From assembly GCF_046233715.1 (NCBI RefSeq), contig NZ_JBJNRJ010000003.1:1-64000 (forward strand): a stretch of 64,000 bases of DNA. Direction: 5' to 3'. The position numbers and the translations under genes were made by a program. The notes under the pieces are model-generated. The model had not been told where the DNA came from and searched no databases. It saw nothing but the letters and a program-made list of their open reading frames with translations. This DNA is from Trujillonella humicola (GTDB lineage Bacteria > Actinomycetota > Actinomycetes > Mycobacteriales > Geodermatophilaceae). The first letter of the stretch is position 1, and every line of letters starts with the position of its first letter. Shown piece by piece: positions 52,821 through 60,808 of the stretch.

Positions 52821-53018
52821 ACAGGAGAATTACTGGAGGAAGAAGCTTGCTCTCCTGGACGACTGCGGTGGTAATTTCCCGCGCACGTTGCCCCGGGAGG
52901 TGGCCATGGGCCGCACGTCGAAGTCAAGCGTGGCGTGCTCCTGCGTGCTCCTGCCCCGGCCCATAGCGGTCTCCCTGGTGGTCCAGGGCGATCTGCCCAC
53001 CCGGCGAGGGCACTCGCG

Positions 53019-53618
53019 ATGACCGGGCGGCGGTGGACGGCTGGCGTACTCCTTGCGCTGCTGTCCCTCGCCGGCTGCACCGAGGGTGAGGCCAGTCCCG
53101 AGGGCTCGTCGCCGGGCGTGACGACGTCGTCGGCTTCGCAGACATCGACGACGTCTCCTGTGGCGAGCAGCGCGCCGACCCCCGAAGACGAGGCGGCGGA
53201 GGCCGCCACCGCGGTCGTCAGCGAGATGCTGCGCGTGACCGACGCGGCCAAGAAGGACCCAGCTGCCAGGGACTGGGAACCGGAGATCCGGCGATACGCC
53301 GGCGACCCGGCTGCTCTGCTCGCCGTCACGGCGGTACGGGACTACGCGACGATCGGCCTCCGCCAGGAAGGCGACACCGTGGTCGATCTCGAAGTCACGA
53401 CCGTGGATCTGGCATCCCCCGAAGGGCCGACGGTGAGAATCACGGGGTGCTATGACAGCCAGAGCACGCGGGTGCTGAACGTGCAGACCGGCGAGGTCGT
53501 GCCACCGGGGACTCCGCCGCGGTACGTCTGGGACATCACCGTGACGCGCTACGAGGCCGAACCGGGATCCCCGTGGCTGGTCAACCAGCTCAACCCGCTA
53601 ACGGATCGACCATGCTGA
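53019..53618 (+). CDS. Lipoprotein of the pilus locus (199 aa)
   Basis: ATG 53019 with GAGGG upstream. MTGRRWTAGVLLALLSLAGC is a lipoprotein signal. A serine/threonine-rich spacer (PGVTTSSASQTSTTSPVASS) precedes a small alpha/beta domain (AVTAVRDYATIGLRQEGDTV, VVDLEVTTVDLASPEGPTVR). It resembles short secreted lipoproteins found in Tad/Flp loci of actinobacteria. Its stop overlaps the next start by 7 bases. Confidence 0.65.
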   Translation: MTGRRWTAGVLLALLSLAGCTEGEASPEGSSPGVTTSSASQTSTTSPVASSAPTPEDEAAEAATAVVSEMLRVTDAAKKDPAARDWEPEIRRYAGDPAALLAVTAVRDYATIGLRQEGDTVVDLEVTTVDLASPEGPTVRITGCYDSQSTRVLNVQTGEVVPPGTPPRYVWDITVTRYEAEPGSPWLVNQLNPLTDRPC

Positions 53619-54514
53619 GGATGTCCTGCGTGGCCGTGCTGGCAGCCGCGATGCTCGCCTTCCCCGGTGGGCTGGACGCCATGGCAGCCCCACCTGTCGG
53701 CTGTGCCAGGGCTGATGCGCAGACCGGCATCTGCCTGGTCGAGGCGACCTCTCCTGGTCAAGACGCGAACGCGGCTCCCGTAGGCAGCGGTGGCAATTCC
53801 GGTGAAGGACGGTCCGGCGGAGATGCCTCGTCCCAGGACCCGTGCACGTACACGGTGGCGCAGCCGCAGCCGCCCTCGACGAGTGTCCTGTGGCAGGGGC
53901 AGTCGCCGGCTGACGGAGCGATGTACGCCAAGGTCTGTCCGCGGGTGGACGGCTCGGGGCTCACCACGATCCTCGTGTTCGTACCCAACGGCTCCGCTCC
54001 GCCGGCGGGGCCGCCCGTGGACCCGCGCGTTCTGGCCGAGCAGGCGATCGCATCGCTGGTCATGCGCGCCCCGGAGATTCGGATGGCGCCGCCACCCGAG
54101 TCCACCAGTGGCCTCGTCGGACTGCCGGTGTGGATGTGGACCGAGCGCGGGGAAGAGTTCGTCGGCCCGACCCGGCAGTCGGTGTCGGCCGGTGGCGTCA
54201 CGGTGGCGGCTGTGGGGGAGCTGAGCCGCATCGTCTGGGACATGGGGGACGGCACCACCGTGGTCTGTGGGCCCGGGACGCCGTACTGGCCGGGCGCCAG
54301 CGGAGAGTCACCGGACTGCGGTCACGTCTATGCGGAGGCGTCGAGCCGACACGTGCCTGGCGGCGGGCCGTGGCCGATCACCGCGACCAGCACGTGGACG
54401 GTCACCTGGTCCGGCGGCGGGCTGTCGGGCACCGAGACGCTGGAGCTGTCGTCGTCGGCGGAGCTGTTCATCGGCGAGTTGCACGTGCTCAACCAGGACG
54501 GGAGCACGCCATGA
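53612..54514 (+). CDS. Secreted PKD-domain-like protein
   Basis: A 300-aa protein from ATG 53612 with a signal peptide (MLRMSCVAVLAAAMLAFPGG). After a glycine/serine-rich region the domain IVWDMGDGTTVVCGPGTPYW is a PKD-type beta-sandwich, followed by TSTWTVTWSGGGLSGTETLE and a C-terminal ELFIGELHVLNQ. Three or four cysteines suggest disulfides. PKD domains typically mediate surface adhesion. The gene overlaps its neighbours on both sides (ATGA-type), so it belongs to the pilus operon. Confidence 0.72.
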   Translation: MLRMSCVAVLAAAMLAFPGGLDAMAAPPVGCARADAQTGICLVEATSPGQDANAAPVGSGGNSGEGRSGGDASSQDPCTYTVAQPQPPSTSVLWQGQSPADGAMYAKVCPRVDGSGLTTILVFVPNGSAPPAGPPVDPRVLAEQAIASLVMRAPEIRMAPPPESTSGLVGLPVWMWTERGEEFVGPTRQSVSAGGVTVAAVGELSRIVWDMGDGTTVVCGPGTPYWPGASGESPDCGHVYAEASSRHVPGGGPWPITATSTWTVTWSGGGLSGTETLELSSSAELFIGELHVLNQDGSTP

Positions 54515-55197
54515 CTGTCACTCAGCCGTCGAAGGCCGGCGCACCGCCCTCCTCCGGGGCGGTCAACGGACTGTCCCGGGCGCCGGTGCTGCCGCCACCG
54601 CGTCGCCGGCGCCGTCCGGCCCTGCTGGCCCTGGCCGTGACCATGGTGGTCCTCGGGGCCTTGGGCTCCGCCTACTTGGCGACATCGCTGGGGCAGACGT
54701 CACCGGTGATCGCGATCGCGCGGGAGGTGCCCTGGGGGCAGACCCTCACCGCAGCCGACCTGGTGGAGGCGCGTATCTCGGCCGATCCGGCGCTGGAGCC
54801 GATTCCGTACGGTGACCGCGACCAGGTCATCGGCCTGGTCGCCGCGACCACCCTGACGCCGGGCTCGCTGCTCACCCGCGACGCCCTGACCGACCAGCGC
54901 CTTCCGGCTCCCGGCCAGCAGCTGGTCGGGGTCGGGGTGTCGGCGGTGCAGCTGCCCACGACACAGCTGCGCCCGGGCGACGACATTCTCCTGGTGCCCG
55001 TGGCCGCCGGCAGCGCTCCAGCTGCGACCGAAGGCGGAGACCCCAGCACGGTGCAAGCGACCGTGGTCCAAAGCGGTCCACCCGGAACCGACGGCCGTCG
55101 AGTGGTCGACGTGCTCGTCGCGGCTGCCGACGGACCGGACGTCGCTGCCCGCGCCGCTGCGGGACTGGTCGCCATCGTCGTGGTGGCCGGCGAGTAG
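54511..55197 (+). CDS. cpaB: SAF-domain protein (CpaB/RcpC-like)
   Basis: A 228-aa protein. After a proline/arginine-rich cytoplasmic stretch, one membrane segment (LLALAVTMVVLGALGSAYLA) anchors it, and the rest is outside. The SAF domain is seen as IAREVPWGQTLTAADLVEAR and the following VIGLVAATTLTPGSLLTRDA, as in CpaB/RcpC proteins that assemble Flp pili. It starts within the stop of the PKD gene (ATGA). Confidence 0.8.
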   Translation: MTVTQPSKAGAPPSSGAVNGLSRAPVLPPPRRRRRPALLALAVTMVVLGALGSAYLATSLGQTSPVIAIAREVPWGQTLTAADLVEARISADPALEPIPYGDRDQVIGLVAATTLTPGSLLTRDALTDQRLPAPGQQLVGVGVSAVQLPTTQLRPGDDILLVPVAAGSAPAATEGGDPSTVQATVVQSGPPGTDGRRVVDVLVAAADGPDVAARAAAGLVAIVVVAGE

Positions 55198-55212
55198 GGC
55201 GGGGCTGCCGCC

Positions 55213-56016
55213 GTGTTGATCGCGCTGTGTTCGGCGAAAGGTGCACCCGGGGTCACCACCAGCGCGCTGGCGCTGGCGTTGTCCTGGCCGCGCCCGGTGA
55301 TCCTGGCTGAGTTGGATCCGGCCGGCGGGGACGTGCTGGCGGGATACGGCCGGGGTGAGATGTCGGCCGGTGGGCTGGCCGACCTGGCGCTGGCGGCCCG
55401 GCGGGGCGGCCCGGCCCGTCACCTGGACCGCCAGCTGCTGCGGCTCGACCTCGAAGGGCGGGCACGGTTGTTGCCTGGCCTGGCCGATCCCGTCAGCGCC
55501 CGACACGTCGACTGGGATCGCCTGGGGGCTGCGCTGGTGGCCGTGGAGGACGGCGCGATCGATGTGGTCGCCGACTGCGGGCGGCTGCGCGCCGAGCACT
55601 TTCCGGATGCGGTGGTCCATCGGGCCGCCGCAGTGGTCCTGGCCACCGGCTCCACGCTTCGCGCCGTGCGTTCGGCGACCCAGGCGATCGCCGAACTCTG
55701 GGAACGCGGCGCCTGTCCGGGCATGCTGGGCGCGCTGGTGATCGGGCCGGGGGAGCCGTACGGCGAGCGAGAGATCAGCGAGGCGCTCGGCGTTCCCGTC
55801 GTGGGCGCGCTGCCGCGGGACGAGAAGGCGGCGGCAGTGCTGAGCGACGGCGCGCCGGCCGGCCGCCTGTTCGTCCAGTCGGCCCTGCTGCGGGCCGCCC
55901 GCACGATCGCCAGCAGGTTGGTCGGATCCGTCGCGGCGCACCAGTCCCGGATGGCCCCACCGCCGGCGCCCGTGCCTGCGTCGGTGATCGCGGAGGGGGG
56001 AAGCCGTGTCCGCTGA
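55213..56016 (+). CDS. ParA/MinD-like ATPase (CpaE-like)
   Basis: A 267-aa protein from GTG 55213. The deviant Walker A is CSAKGAPGVTTSALALAL at residues about 6-23. ILAELDPAGGDVLAGY and VVADCGRLRAEHF follow the order of MinD-type switches, and a later VVLATGSTLRAVRSATQAI belongs to the same fold. CpaE-type proteins position the pilus machine at the membrane. It overlaps the next gene by 11 bases. Confidence 0.78.
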   Translation: MLIALCSAKGAPGVTTSALALALSWPRPVILAELDPAGGDVLAGYGRGEMSAGGLADLALAARRGGPARHLDRQLLRLDLEGRARLLPGLADPVSARHVDWDRLGAALVAVEDGAIDVVADCGRLRAEHFPDAVVHRAAAVVLATGSTLRAVRSATQAIAELWERGACPGMLGALVIGPGEPYGEREISEALGVPVVGALPRDEKAAAVLSDGAPAGRLFVQSALLRAARTIASRLVGSVAAHQSRMAPPPAPVPASVIAEGGSRVR

Positions 56017-57421
56017 CCTCAGCCGGCTCGGCGAGGGGGCCCTGGCAAGACGACTCCTAGCGTCTACCGCGACGGTGGACTGGGCGTTGGTGCGCCGGCT
56101 GCACGAGGCGACGGCGACGGCCCTGGCCGAAGAGCTCAAGCGCCGTCCAACGCTCAGCGCGGCGGCGCAGCAGGAGCTGGCCCGCACACTCGCCCAGGAC
56201 GGGATCGACGAACTGGTCCGGCAGCGCCTGCGGGCCGGGCAGGCGGTGCCGACTCCGGACGACGAGATGGCGATCGCCGAGGCGGTGTTCGCCGCACAGT
56301 TCGGTCTCGGCCGGCTCCAGCCCTACGTCGACGACCCGCAGGTCGAGAACATCGAGGCGCACGGGCACGACAACGTGTGGATCGGCTACGCCGACGGCCG
56401 CGACGTCCGGGTCGGCCCGATCGCGGACTCCGACGAAGACCTGGTCCGCCAGCTGCAGCACATCGCCGCCCGGCTGGGCCGCGCGGAGCGGACCCTCACC
56501 ACAGCGAGCCCGCTGCTCACGATGCGGCTGCCGGACGGGTCCCGGCTGACCGCGGTGATCGAGACGGTGCCCCGTCCGCAGCTGGTGATCCGCCGTCACC
56601 GCATCCGCAACGTCGACCTCGACGACCTGGTGGACCTGGGAGCCGTCGACCGTGCGCTCGCTGAGTTCCTCCGGGCGGCAGTGCGCGCCCGCAAGAACAT
56701 CATCGTCACCGGCGCGCAGGGCGCCGGGAAGACCTTGTTGCTGCGGGCGCTGGCTAACGAGCTCCCCGTCTCGGAGAACCTCGCCACCATCGAGAAGCAC
56801 TTCGAGCTCTTGCTGCACGAGCTGCCCGATCGGCATCCGCGCGTGGTGCCGTTCGAGGCCCGCGAAGGAACCGGCGAGCGGGGTCCGGACGGCCGCCGCC
56901 TGGGCGAGGTGACGTTGACCGAGCTGGTCGAGCAGGCGCTGGTCATGAACGTCAGCCGGGTCTGGCTGGGCGAGGTGCGGGGCGAGGAGGCGTGGCCGCT
57001 GATCGAGGTGATGGAGGCCGGCGAGGGCGGGTCGTGTTGCACGCTGCACGCCCGCTCGGCGCACCACGCGTTCGAGCGGCTGGCGAACTTGTGCATGCGC
57101 GGACGCACCGCCGTCACCCCGGAGCACGCCTACCGGTCCTGTGCTGCGGCGATCGACCTCGTCGTGCACATCGCGACTGTGGATGAGCGGTGGATCGGCG
57201 GTGAGCGGCAGCGGTTCGTCAGCCAGGTCGTCGAGTGCAACGGCATCGGCGAGGGCGGGCGCCCGGCGGTCACCGACGTCTTCACTGCGGGCCCCGACGG
57301 GCGGGCGGTGCCCGAGCACGATCCGGTGGACCTGGCCGACTACGTCCGGGTCGGCTTCGACGCCGGCTGGCTCCGGCCCGGCCGAGGTCACTGGTCGAGC
57401 ACCGCTGCGGGACGGCGATGA
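56006..57421 (+). CDS. cpaF: Type II/IV secretion ATPase (TadA/CpaF)
   Basis: A 471-aa hexameric ATPase. The N-terminal domain (residues about 60-150) is followed by the Walker A at about 230-240 (IIVTGAQGAGKTLLLRALAN), an Asp-box-like ENLATIEKHFELLL, and WLGEVRGEEAWPLIEVM (Walker B). The His-box GEGGSCCTLHARSAHHAFER is diagnostic. It powers Flp-pilus assembly. It is coupled to the TadB gene by an ATGA overlap. Confidence 0.92.
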   Translation: MSADLSRLGEGALARRLLASTATVDWALVRRLHEATATALAEELKRRPTLSAAAQQELARTLAQDGIDELVRQRLRAGQAVPTPDDEMAIAEAVFAAQFGLGRLQPYVDDPQVENIEAHGHDNVWIGYADGRDVRVGPIADSDEDLVRQLQHIAARLGRAERTLTTASPLLTMRLPDGSRLTAVIETVPRPQLVIRRHRIRNVDLDDLVDLGAVDRALAEFLRAAVRARKNIIVTGAQGAGKTLLLRALANELPVSENLATIEKHFELLLHELPDRHPRVVPFEAREGTGERGPDGRRLGEVTLTELVEQALVMNVSRVWLGEVRGEEAWPLIEVMEAGEGGSCCTLHARSAHHAFERLANLCMRGRTAVTPEHAYRSCAAAIDLVVHIATVDERWIGGERQRFVSQVVECNGIGEGGRPAVTDVFTAGPDGRAVPEHDPVDLADYVRVGFDAGWLRPGRGHWSSTAAGRR

Positions 57422-58329
57422 GCGGCGCGGGGCTGTTGGCCGGCGTGTGCGGCGCCTTGTCGGTCGGCGGCCTCCTGCTGGCCGCCCATGCGCTCACCGC
57501 AGCCGATCCGCCGGCCCGGCCGCGGCGTCGCCAGCCCCGGCCGACGGCGCAGCTCGACCGGCCGGCGGTGCGCCGGCAGCGGGCGCTGTGGGTGGCCGCA
57601 GCCGTGCTGGCGGCTGTGGTGTGGCTGGTCTCCGGCTGGCCGGTGGGTGGTGCGCTGGCCGGGCTGGCGGTGATCGGCGTCCCCTGGCTGCTGGCACAGT
57701 TCTCCGGCGGCAACGCCGAAGTAGAGCGGCTGGAGGCGCTGCAGGAGTGGGTGCGCCGCACCTCCGACGTGCTGGCCGCGGGCGGCGGTCTGGAGCAGAC
57801 ACTGATCCGCTCGGCGCGCACCGCGCCCGAGCCGATCGCAGCGGAGGTGGCGACGCTGGCGGCGCGGCTGCAGGCGCGTTGGCCGACCTCCCGAGCGCTG
57901 CTGGCCTTCGCCGACGACCTCGACGACGCCGCCGGGGACCTGGTCGTCGCCGCCCTGCTGCTCGGTGCGGAGCTGCGCGGGCCCGGGCTGGCGCGGGTGC
58001 TGACCGAGCTGGCGGGCAGCCTCACCGAGGAGGTCACGATGCGCCGCAAGGTCGAGGCCGACCGCGCCAAGCCCCGCGCCAACGCCCGCTGGCTGCTGCT
58101 GATCACCGTCGCCGCGTGCGGGCTGGCGGCTCTCAACGGGAACTACCTGGCGCCCTACGGCACCGGGCTGGGACAGATGGTGCTAAGCGTCATCAGTGCG
58201 CTGATCGTCGCCTGCCTCTTGTGGATGCGCCGGCTCACCATGCCAACGTCATCGCCGCGCTTCCTGGTCGATCCCGACGGCGGCCGCCCGGCAGCAGAAA
58301 TCGAGCCGGATGAGGTACCGGTCCGGTGA
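57418..58329 (+). CDS. tadB: Pilus membrane protein TadB
   Basis: A 303-aa inner-membrane protein of the type II secretion F family. Membrane segments are at the N-terminus (LLAGVCGALSVGGLLLAAH), near residues 55-100, and at the end (LLLITVAACGLAALNG, MVLSVISALIVACLLWM). The cytoplasmic domain RTSDVLAAGGGLEQTLIRSA, then LLGAELRGPGLARVLTELAG, is the conserved core. It forms the platform with TadC for the CpaF motor. Confidence 0.88.
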   Translation: MSGAGLLAGVCGALSVGGLLLAAHALTAADPPARPRRRQPRPTAQLDRPAVRRQRALWVAAAVLAAVVWLVSGWPVGGALAGLAVIGVPWLLAQFSGGNAEVERLEALQEWVRRTSDVLAAGGGLEQTLIRSARTAPEPIAAEVATLAARLQARWPTSRALLAFADDLDDAAGDLVVAALLLGAELRGPGLARVLTELAGSLTEEVTMRRKVEADRAKPRANARWLLLITVAACGLAALNGNYLAPYGTGLGQMVLSVISALIVACLLWMRRLTMPTSSPRFLVDPDGGRPAAEIEPDEVPVR

Positions 58330-59240
58330 GCGGCCCCCAGGCGCTGCTGATCACATTCGGCGCGATCGTCGGGCTCGGAGCGTTCCTGCTGGTGCGCGCC
58401 GCGCTCGTGGTCGAGCAGCCGCGGTTGGCCGATGCGCTCGCCCGCCTCGACGGGCGCGCGGCCCCGGTCGCCGTCGGCTCGATGACCGGGGAACGCGACC
58501 GGTGGGCGCGGGCAACTGGTCACGCCGGAACGTGGGCCGCGGCCCGGTTGCCCGCCGGCGCGTTGCGGACGCCGTCCCACGCGCTCGCGTTGATCGGCTG
58601 GACGCCGGAGGGTTACGCCGCCCGCAAGCTCGGCCTCGCCGCGTTCGGCGCAGCTTTCGTGCCACTGCTGACCGCCGTGCTCGGAGTCCTCGGCGTCCGC
58701 CTGCCGGTGGTGATGCCAACGGCCGGGTCGCTAATTCTGGCCGTCGTTCTGTTCTTCGTCGTCGACCTCGTCGCGCGCGACCAGGCCGCCGAAGCGCGCG
58801 GCCAGATGCGCCGGGCGCTGTGCTCCTACCTGGACCTGGTCAGCCTGCGCCGCGACGCCAGCGAGGGGCCGACCATCGCTCTGGAGCGGGCCGCCGCACT
58901 GGGCGAGGGCTGGGTGTTCCGGCGGATCAACGACGCGCTGGTCGCCGCCCGGCTGGCCGGCGACCCGCCCTGGGACGGGCTGCGCCGGCTGGCCGCCGAG
59001 ACCGGGGTCGGGGAGCTGGCCGACGTCGCCGACATCGCGGCAGTCGCCGCGGTCGAGGGCGCCTCGATCGCCCCGACGCTGCGGGCCCGCGCGCAGTCGC
59101 TGCGGGTGCAGCTGCTGGCTGAGGAAGAGGCGGCGGCGAACACCGCCAGCGAGAAGCTCACTGCCCCGGTGGCCTTGCTGTCCGTCGCCTTCCTGCTGCT
59201 GTTCCTCTATCCCGCCCTGGCCCGCCTGATGGCCACCTGA
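58326..59240 (+). CDS. tadC: Pilus membrane protein TadC
   Basis: A 304-aa membrane protein starting at GTG 58326, overlapping the TadB stop. Segments are at the N-terminus (LLITFGAIVGLGAFLLVRAA), the middle (AAFVPLLTAVLGVLGVRL and LILAVVLFFVVDLVA) and the end (VALLSVAFLLLFLYPALARL). The cytoplasmic part is YLDLVSLRRDASEGPTIALE with LLAEEEAAANTASEKLTAPV, the second F-domain. It pairs with TadB. Confidence 0.88.
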   Translation: MSGPQALLITFGAIVGLGAFLLVRAALVVEQPRLADALARLDGRAAPVAVGSMTGERDRWARATGHAGTWAAARLPAGALRTPSHALALIGWTPEGYAARKLGLAAFGAAFVPLLTAVLGVLGVRLPVVMPTAGSLILAVVLFFVVDLVARDQAAEARGQMRRALCSYLDLVSLRRDASEGPTIALERAAALGEGWVFRRINDALVAARLAGDPPWDGLRRLAAETGVGELADVADIAAVAAVEGASIAPTLRARAQSLRVQLLAEEEAAANTASEKLTAPVALLSVAFLLLFLYPALARLMAT

Positions 59241-59270
59241 CCCGGTGAACCCGACCCGAGAGGAGCCCCG

Positions 59271-59468
59271 ATGACCTCGCTGCTCACCCTCCTGACCGCC
59301 GTCGGCGCGCAGCTGCGCGACCGACTCCGCGACGCCCGCGACGACCCGGAGCGCGGCTCGCTGTCGGTCGAGCAGGTAATCATCACCGTGGCCTTGATCG
59401 GCATCGCCGTTGCGCTCGTGGCGGTGATCGCCAACGCCGTCACCTCCCGCTCCGGTCAGATCCAGTAG
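59271..59468 (+). CDS. Flp-type prepilin
   Basis: A 65-aa protein with a positively charged leader (RDRLRDARDDPERG), a processing site after Gly in ERGSLSVEQVIITVAL (glutamate at +5), and a single hydrophobic segment (VIITVALIGIAVALVAVIAN). The length and layout match Flp pilins cleaved by a prepilin peptidase. It is the likely structural subunit. Confidence 0.78.
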   Translation: MTSLLTLLTAVGAQLRDRLRDARDDPERGSLSVEQVIITVALIGIAVALVAVIANAVTSRSGQIQ

Positions 59469-59475
59469 CCCACCC

Positions 59476-59940
59476 GTGGCCCGCCCCGCCGGCCTCCGCG
59501 GCCGCATCCCGCAGTCCCGGCTCAGCCCTGCGTGTGGCGAGGGGCCGGGCGGCGTGCTGCGCCGACGGCTGTCCGGGGAGCGTGGCGCGGCCTCGGTGGA
59601 ACTGGCGATCGCCTTCCCAGTGGTGCTCCTCCTGGTGATGACGCTGCTCCAGGCGGGCCTATGGTTCTACGCCCGCTCGGTCGCCCTGGGCGCTGCACAG
59701 GAAGGCGCCCGCGAGGGCCGGGTGCAGCCCGCCTCGACCGCACGCGCCCAGTCGGCGGCCGAAGGCTTCCTCGACCAGACCGCCCAGGATCTGCTCACCG
59801 GCCGGGACGTGACCGTGACCGGATCGCCGACCAGCATCGAGGTCACGGTCACGGGCACCTCGCTCAGTCTCTTCCCAGGGCTGTCCGGCTGGTCGGTCAC
59901 CCAGACCGCCGTCGGCCCCGTCGAACGGCCCACCCCGTGA
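59476..59940 (+). CDS. TadE-like pseudopilin
   Basis: A 154-aa protein from GTG 59476. A long basic N-terminus ends in ERGAASVELAIAFPVVLLLV, the TadE signature (prepilin-like site with E at +5 followed by a membrane segment). The remainder is extracellular (EGAREGRVQPASTARAQSAA, TVTGSPTSIEVTVTGTSLSL). It is coupled to the following TadE gene by GTGA overlap. Confidence 0.82.
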   Translation: MARPAGLRGRIPQSRLSPACGEGPGGVLRRRLSGERGAASVELAIAFPVVLLLVMTLLQAGLWFYARSVALGAAQEGAREGRVQPASTARAQSAAEGFLDQTAQDLLTGRDVTVTGSPTSIEVTVTGTSLSLFPGLSGWSVTQTAVGPVERPTP

Positions 59941-60362
59941 GCGCGCAGACGAGAGAGCAAGGGTCGGTGTCGGTCGAGCTCGCGCTGCTCGCACCCGCAC
60001 TGCTGTTGCTCCTGTCCTTCGCCGTTGTCGCCGGGCGCACCCAGGTCGCCGAGGGCGCCGTCGCTGAGGCCGCCCGCGCGGCCGCCCGGGAAGCCTCCCT
60101 CGCTCAGGACGCCGTCACCGCGGCCGCACTGGCCGGCGCTCAGGCGGACCGCACCCTGGCCGCCCAGGATCTGCGCTGCCAGAGCACCCGTGTCGACATC
60201 GACACCACCGGCTTCCAGGCTCCGCCCGGCCAGCCCGGCGACGTCACCGTGTCGATCACCTGCGTGGTCGGCATGGCCGACCTGCTGGCCCCCGGCCTGC
60301 CCGGATCGGTCACGGTCGAGGCGTCCTTCACCAGTCCCGTCGACGCCTACCGCGAACGATGA
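59937..60362 (+). CDS. TadE-like pseudopilin (second copy)
   Basis: A 141-aa protein from GTG 59937, EQGSVSVELALLAPALLLLL at the N-terminus, the TadE/TadF-type signature and transmembrane helix. The rest is soluble (AVAEAARAAAREASLAQDAV, VTVSITCVVGMADLLAPGL). A pair of TadE-type minor pilins is usual in actinobacterial Flp loci. Confidence 0.85.
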   Translation: MSAQTREQGSVSVELALLAPALLLLLSFAVVAGRTQVAEGAVAEAARAAAREASLAQDAVTAAALAGAQADRTLAAQDLRCQSTRVDIDTTGFQAPPGQPGDVTVSITCVVGMADLLAPGLPGSVTVEASFTSPVDAYRER

Positions 60363-60808
60363 CCCTCCAGCGACGCCGCCAGCAGGCGGACGCCGAGCGT
60401 GGCGCCATCAGCATCTTCCTCGTCGTCCTCGTCCCCGGGCTGCTGCTCATCATCGGCCTGGCCGTCGACGGCGGCGCCAAGGTGGCCGCCACCCAGCGCG
60501 CCAACGCCATCGCCGACGAGGCAGCCCGCGCCGGCGGCCAGGCACTCGACGTCTCCGCGGCCCTGGCCGGACAGATCCAGCTCGACCCGGCAGCCGCGGT
60601 CGCCGCCGCGCAGGACTACCTCGACCGCAACGACGTGCAGGGCGCGGTGACCATCGTCGACGGCGACACCCTGCAGGTGACCACCACGATCTCCGAACCC
60701 ACGACCTTCCTCGGCCTGATCGGCATTTCCACCCTTACCGTGGAGGGCACCGGCACCGCCGACCTGACCACTACCGGAGACGGCCAGAACGGGGGAGCGG
60801 GCCCATGA
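60359..60808 (+). CDS. TadG-like pilus protein
   Basis: A 149-aa protein starting at ATG 60359 in the overlap with the previous stop. It has ERGAISIFLVVLVPGLLLII, the hydrophobic TadG-type N-terminus, followed by GLAVDGGAKVAATQRANAIA and ARAGGQALDVSAALAGQIQL, the alpha-helical stalk. It is short compared with full TadG, which carries a VWA domain, so it belongs to the short 'pilus assembly' subgroup. It is coupled to the large LysM gene that follows. Confidence 0.82.
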   Translation: MTLQRRRQQADAERGAISIFLVVLVPGLLLIIGLAVDGGAKVAATQRANAIADEAARAGGQALDVSAALAGQIQLDPAAAVAAAQDYLDRNDVQGAVTIVDGDTLQVTTTISEPTTFLGLIGISTLTVEGTGTADLTTTGDGQNGGAGP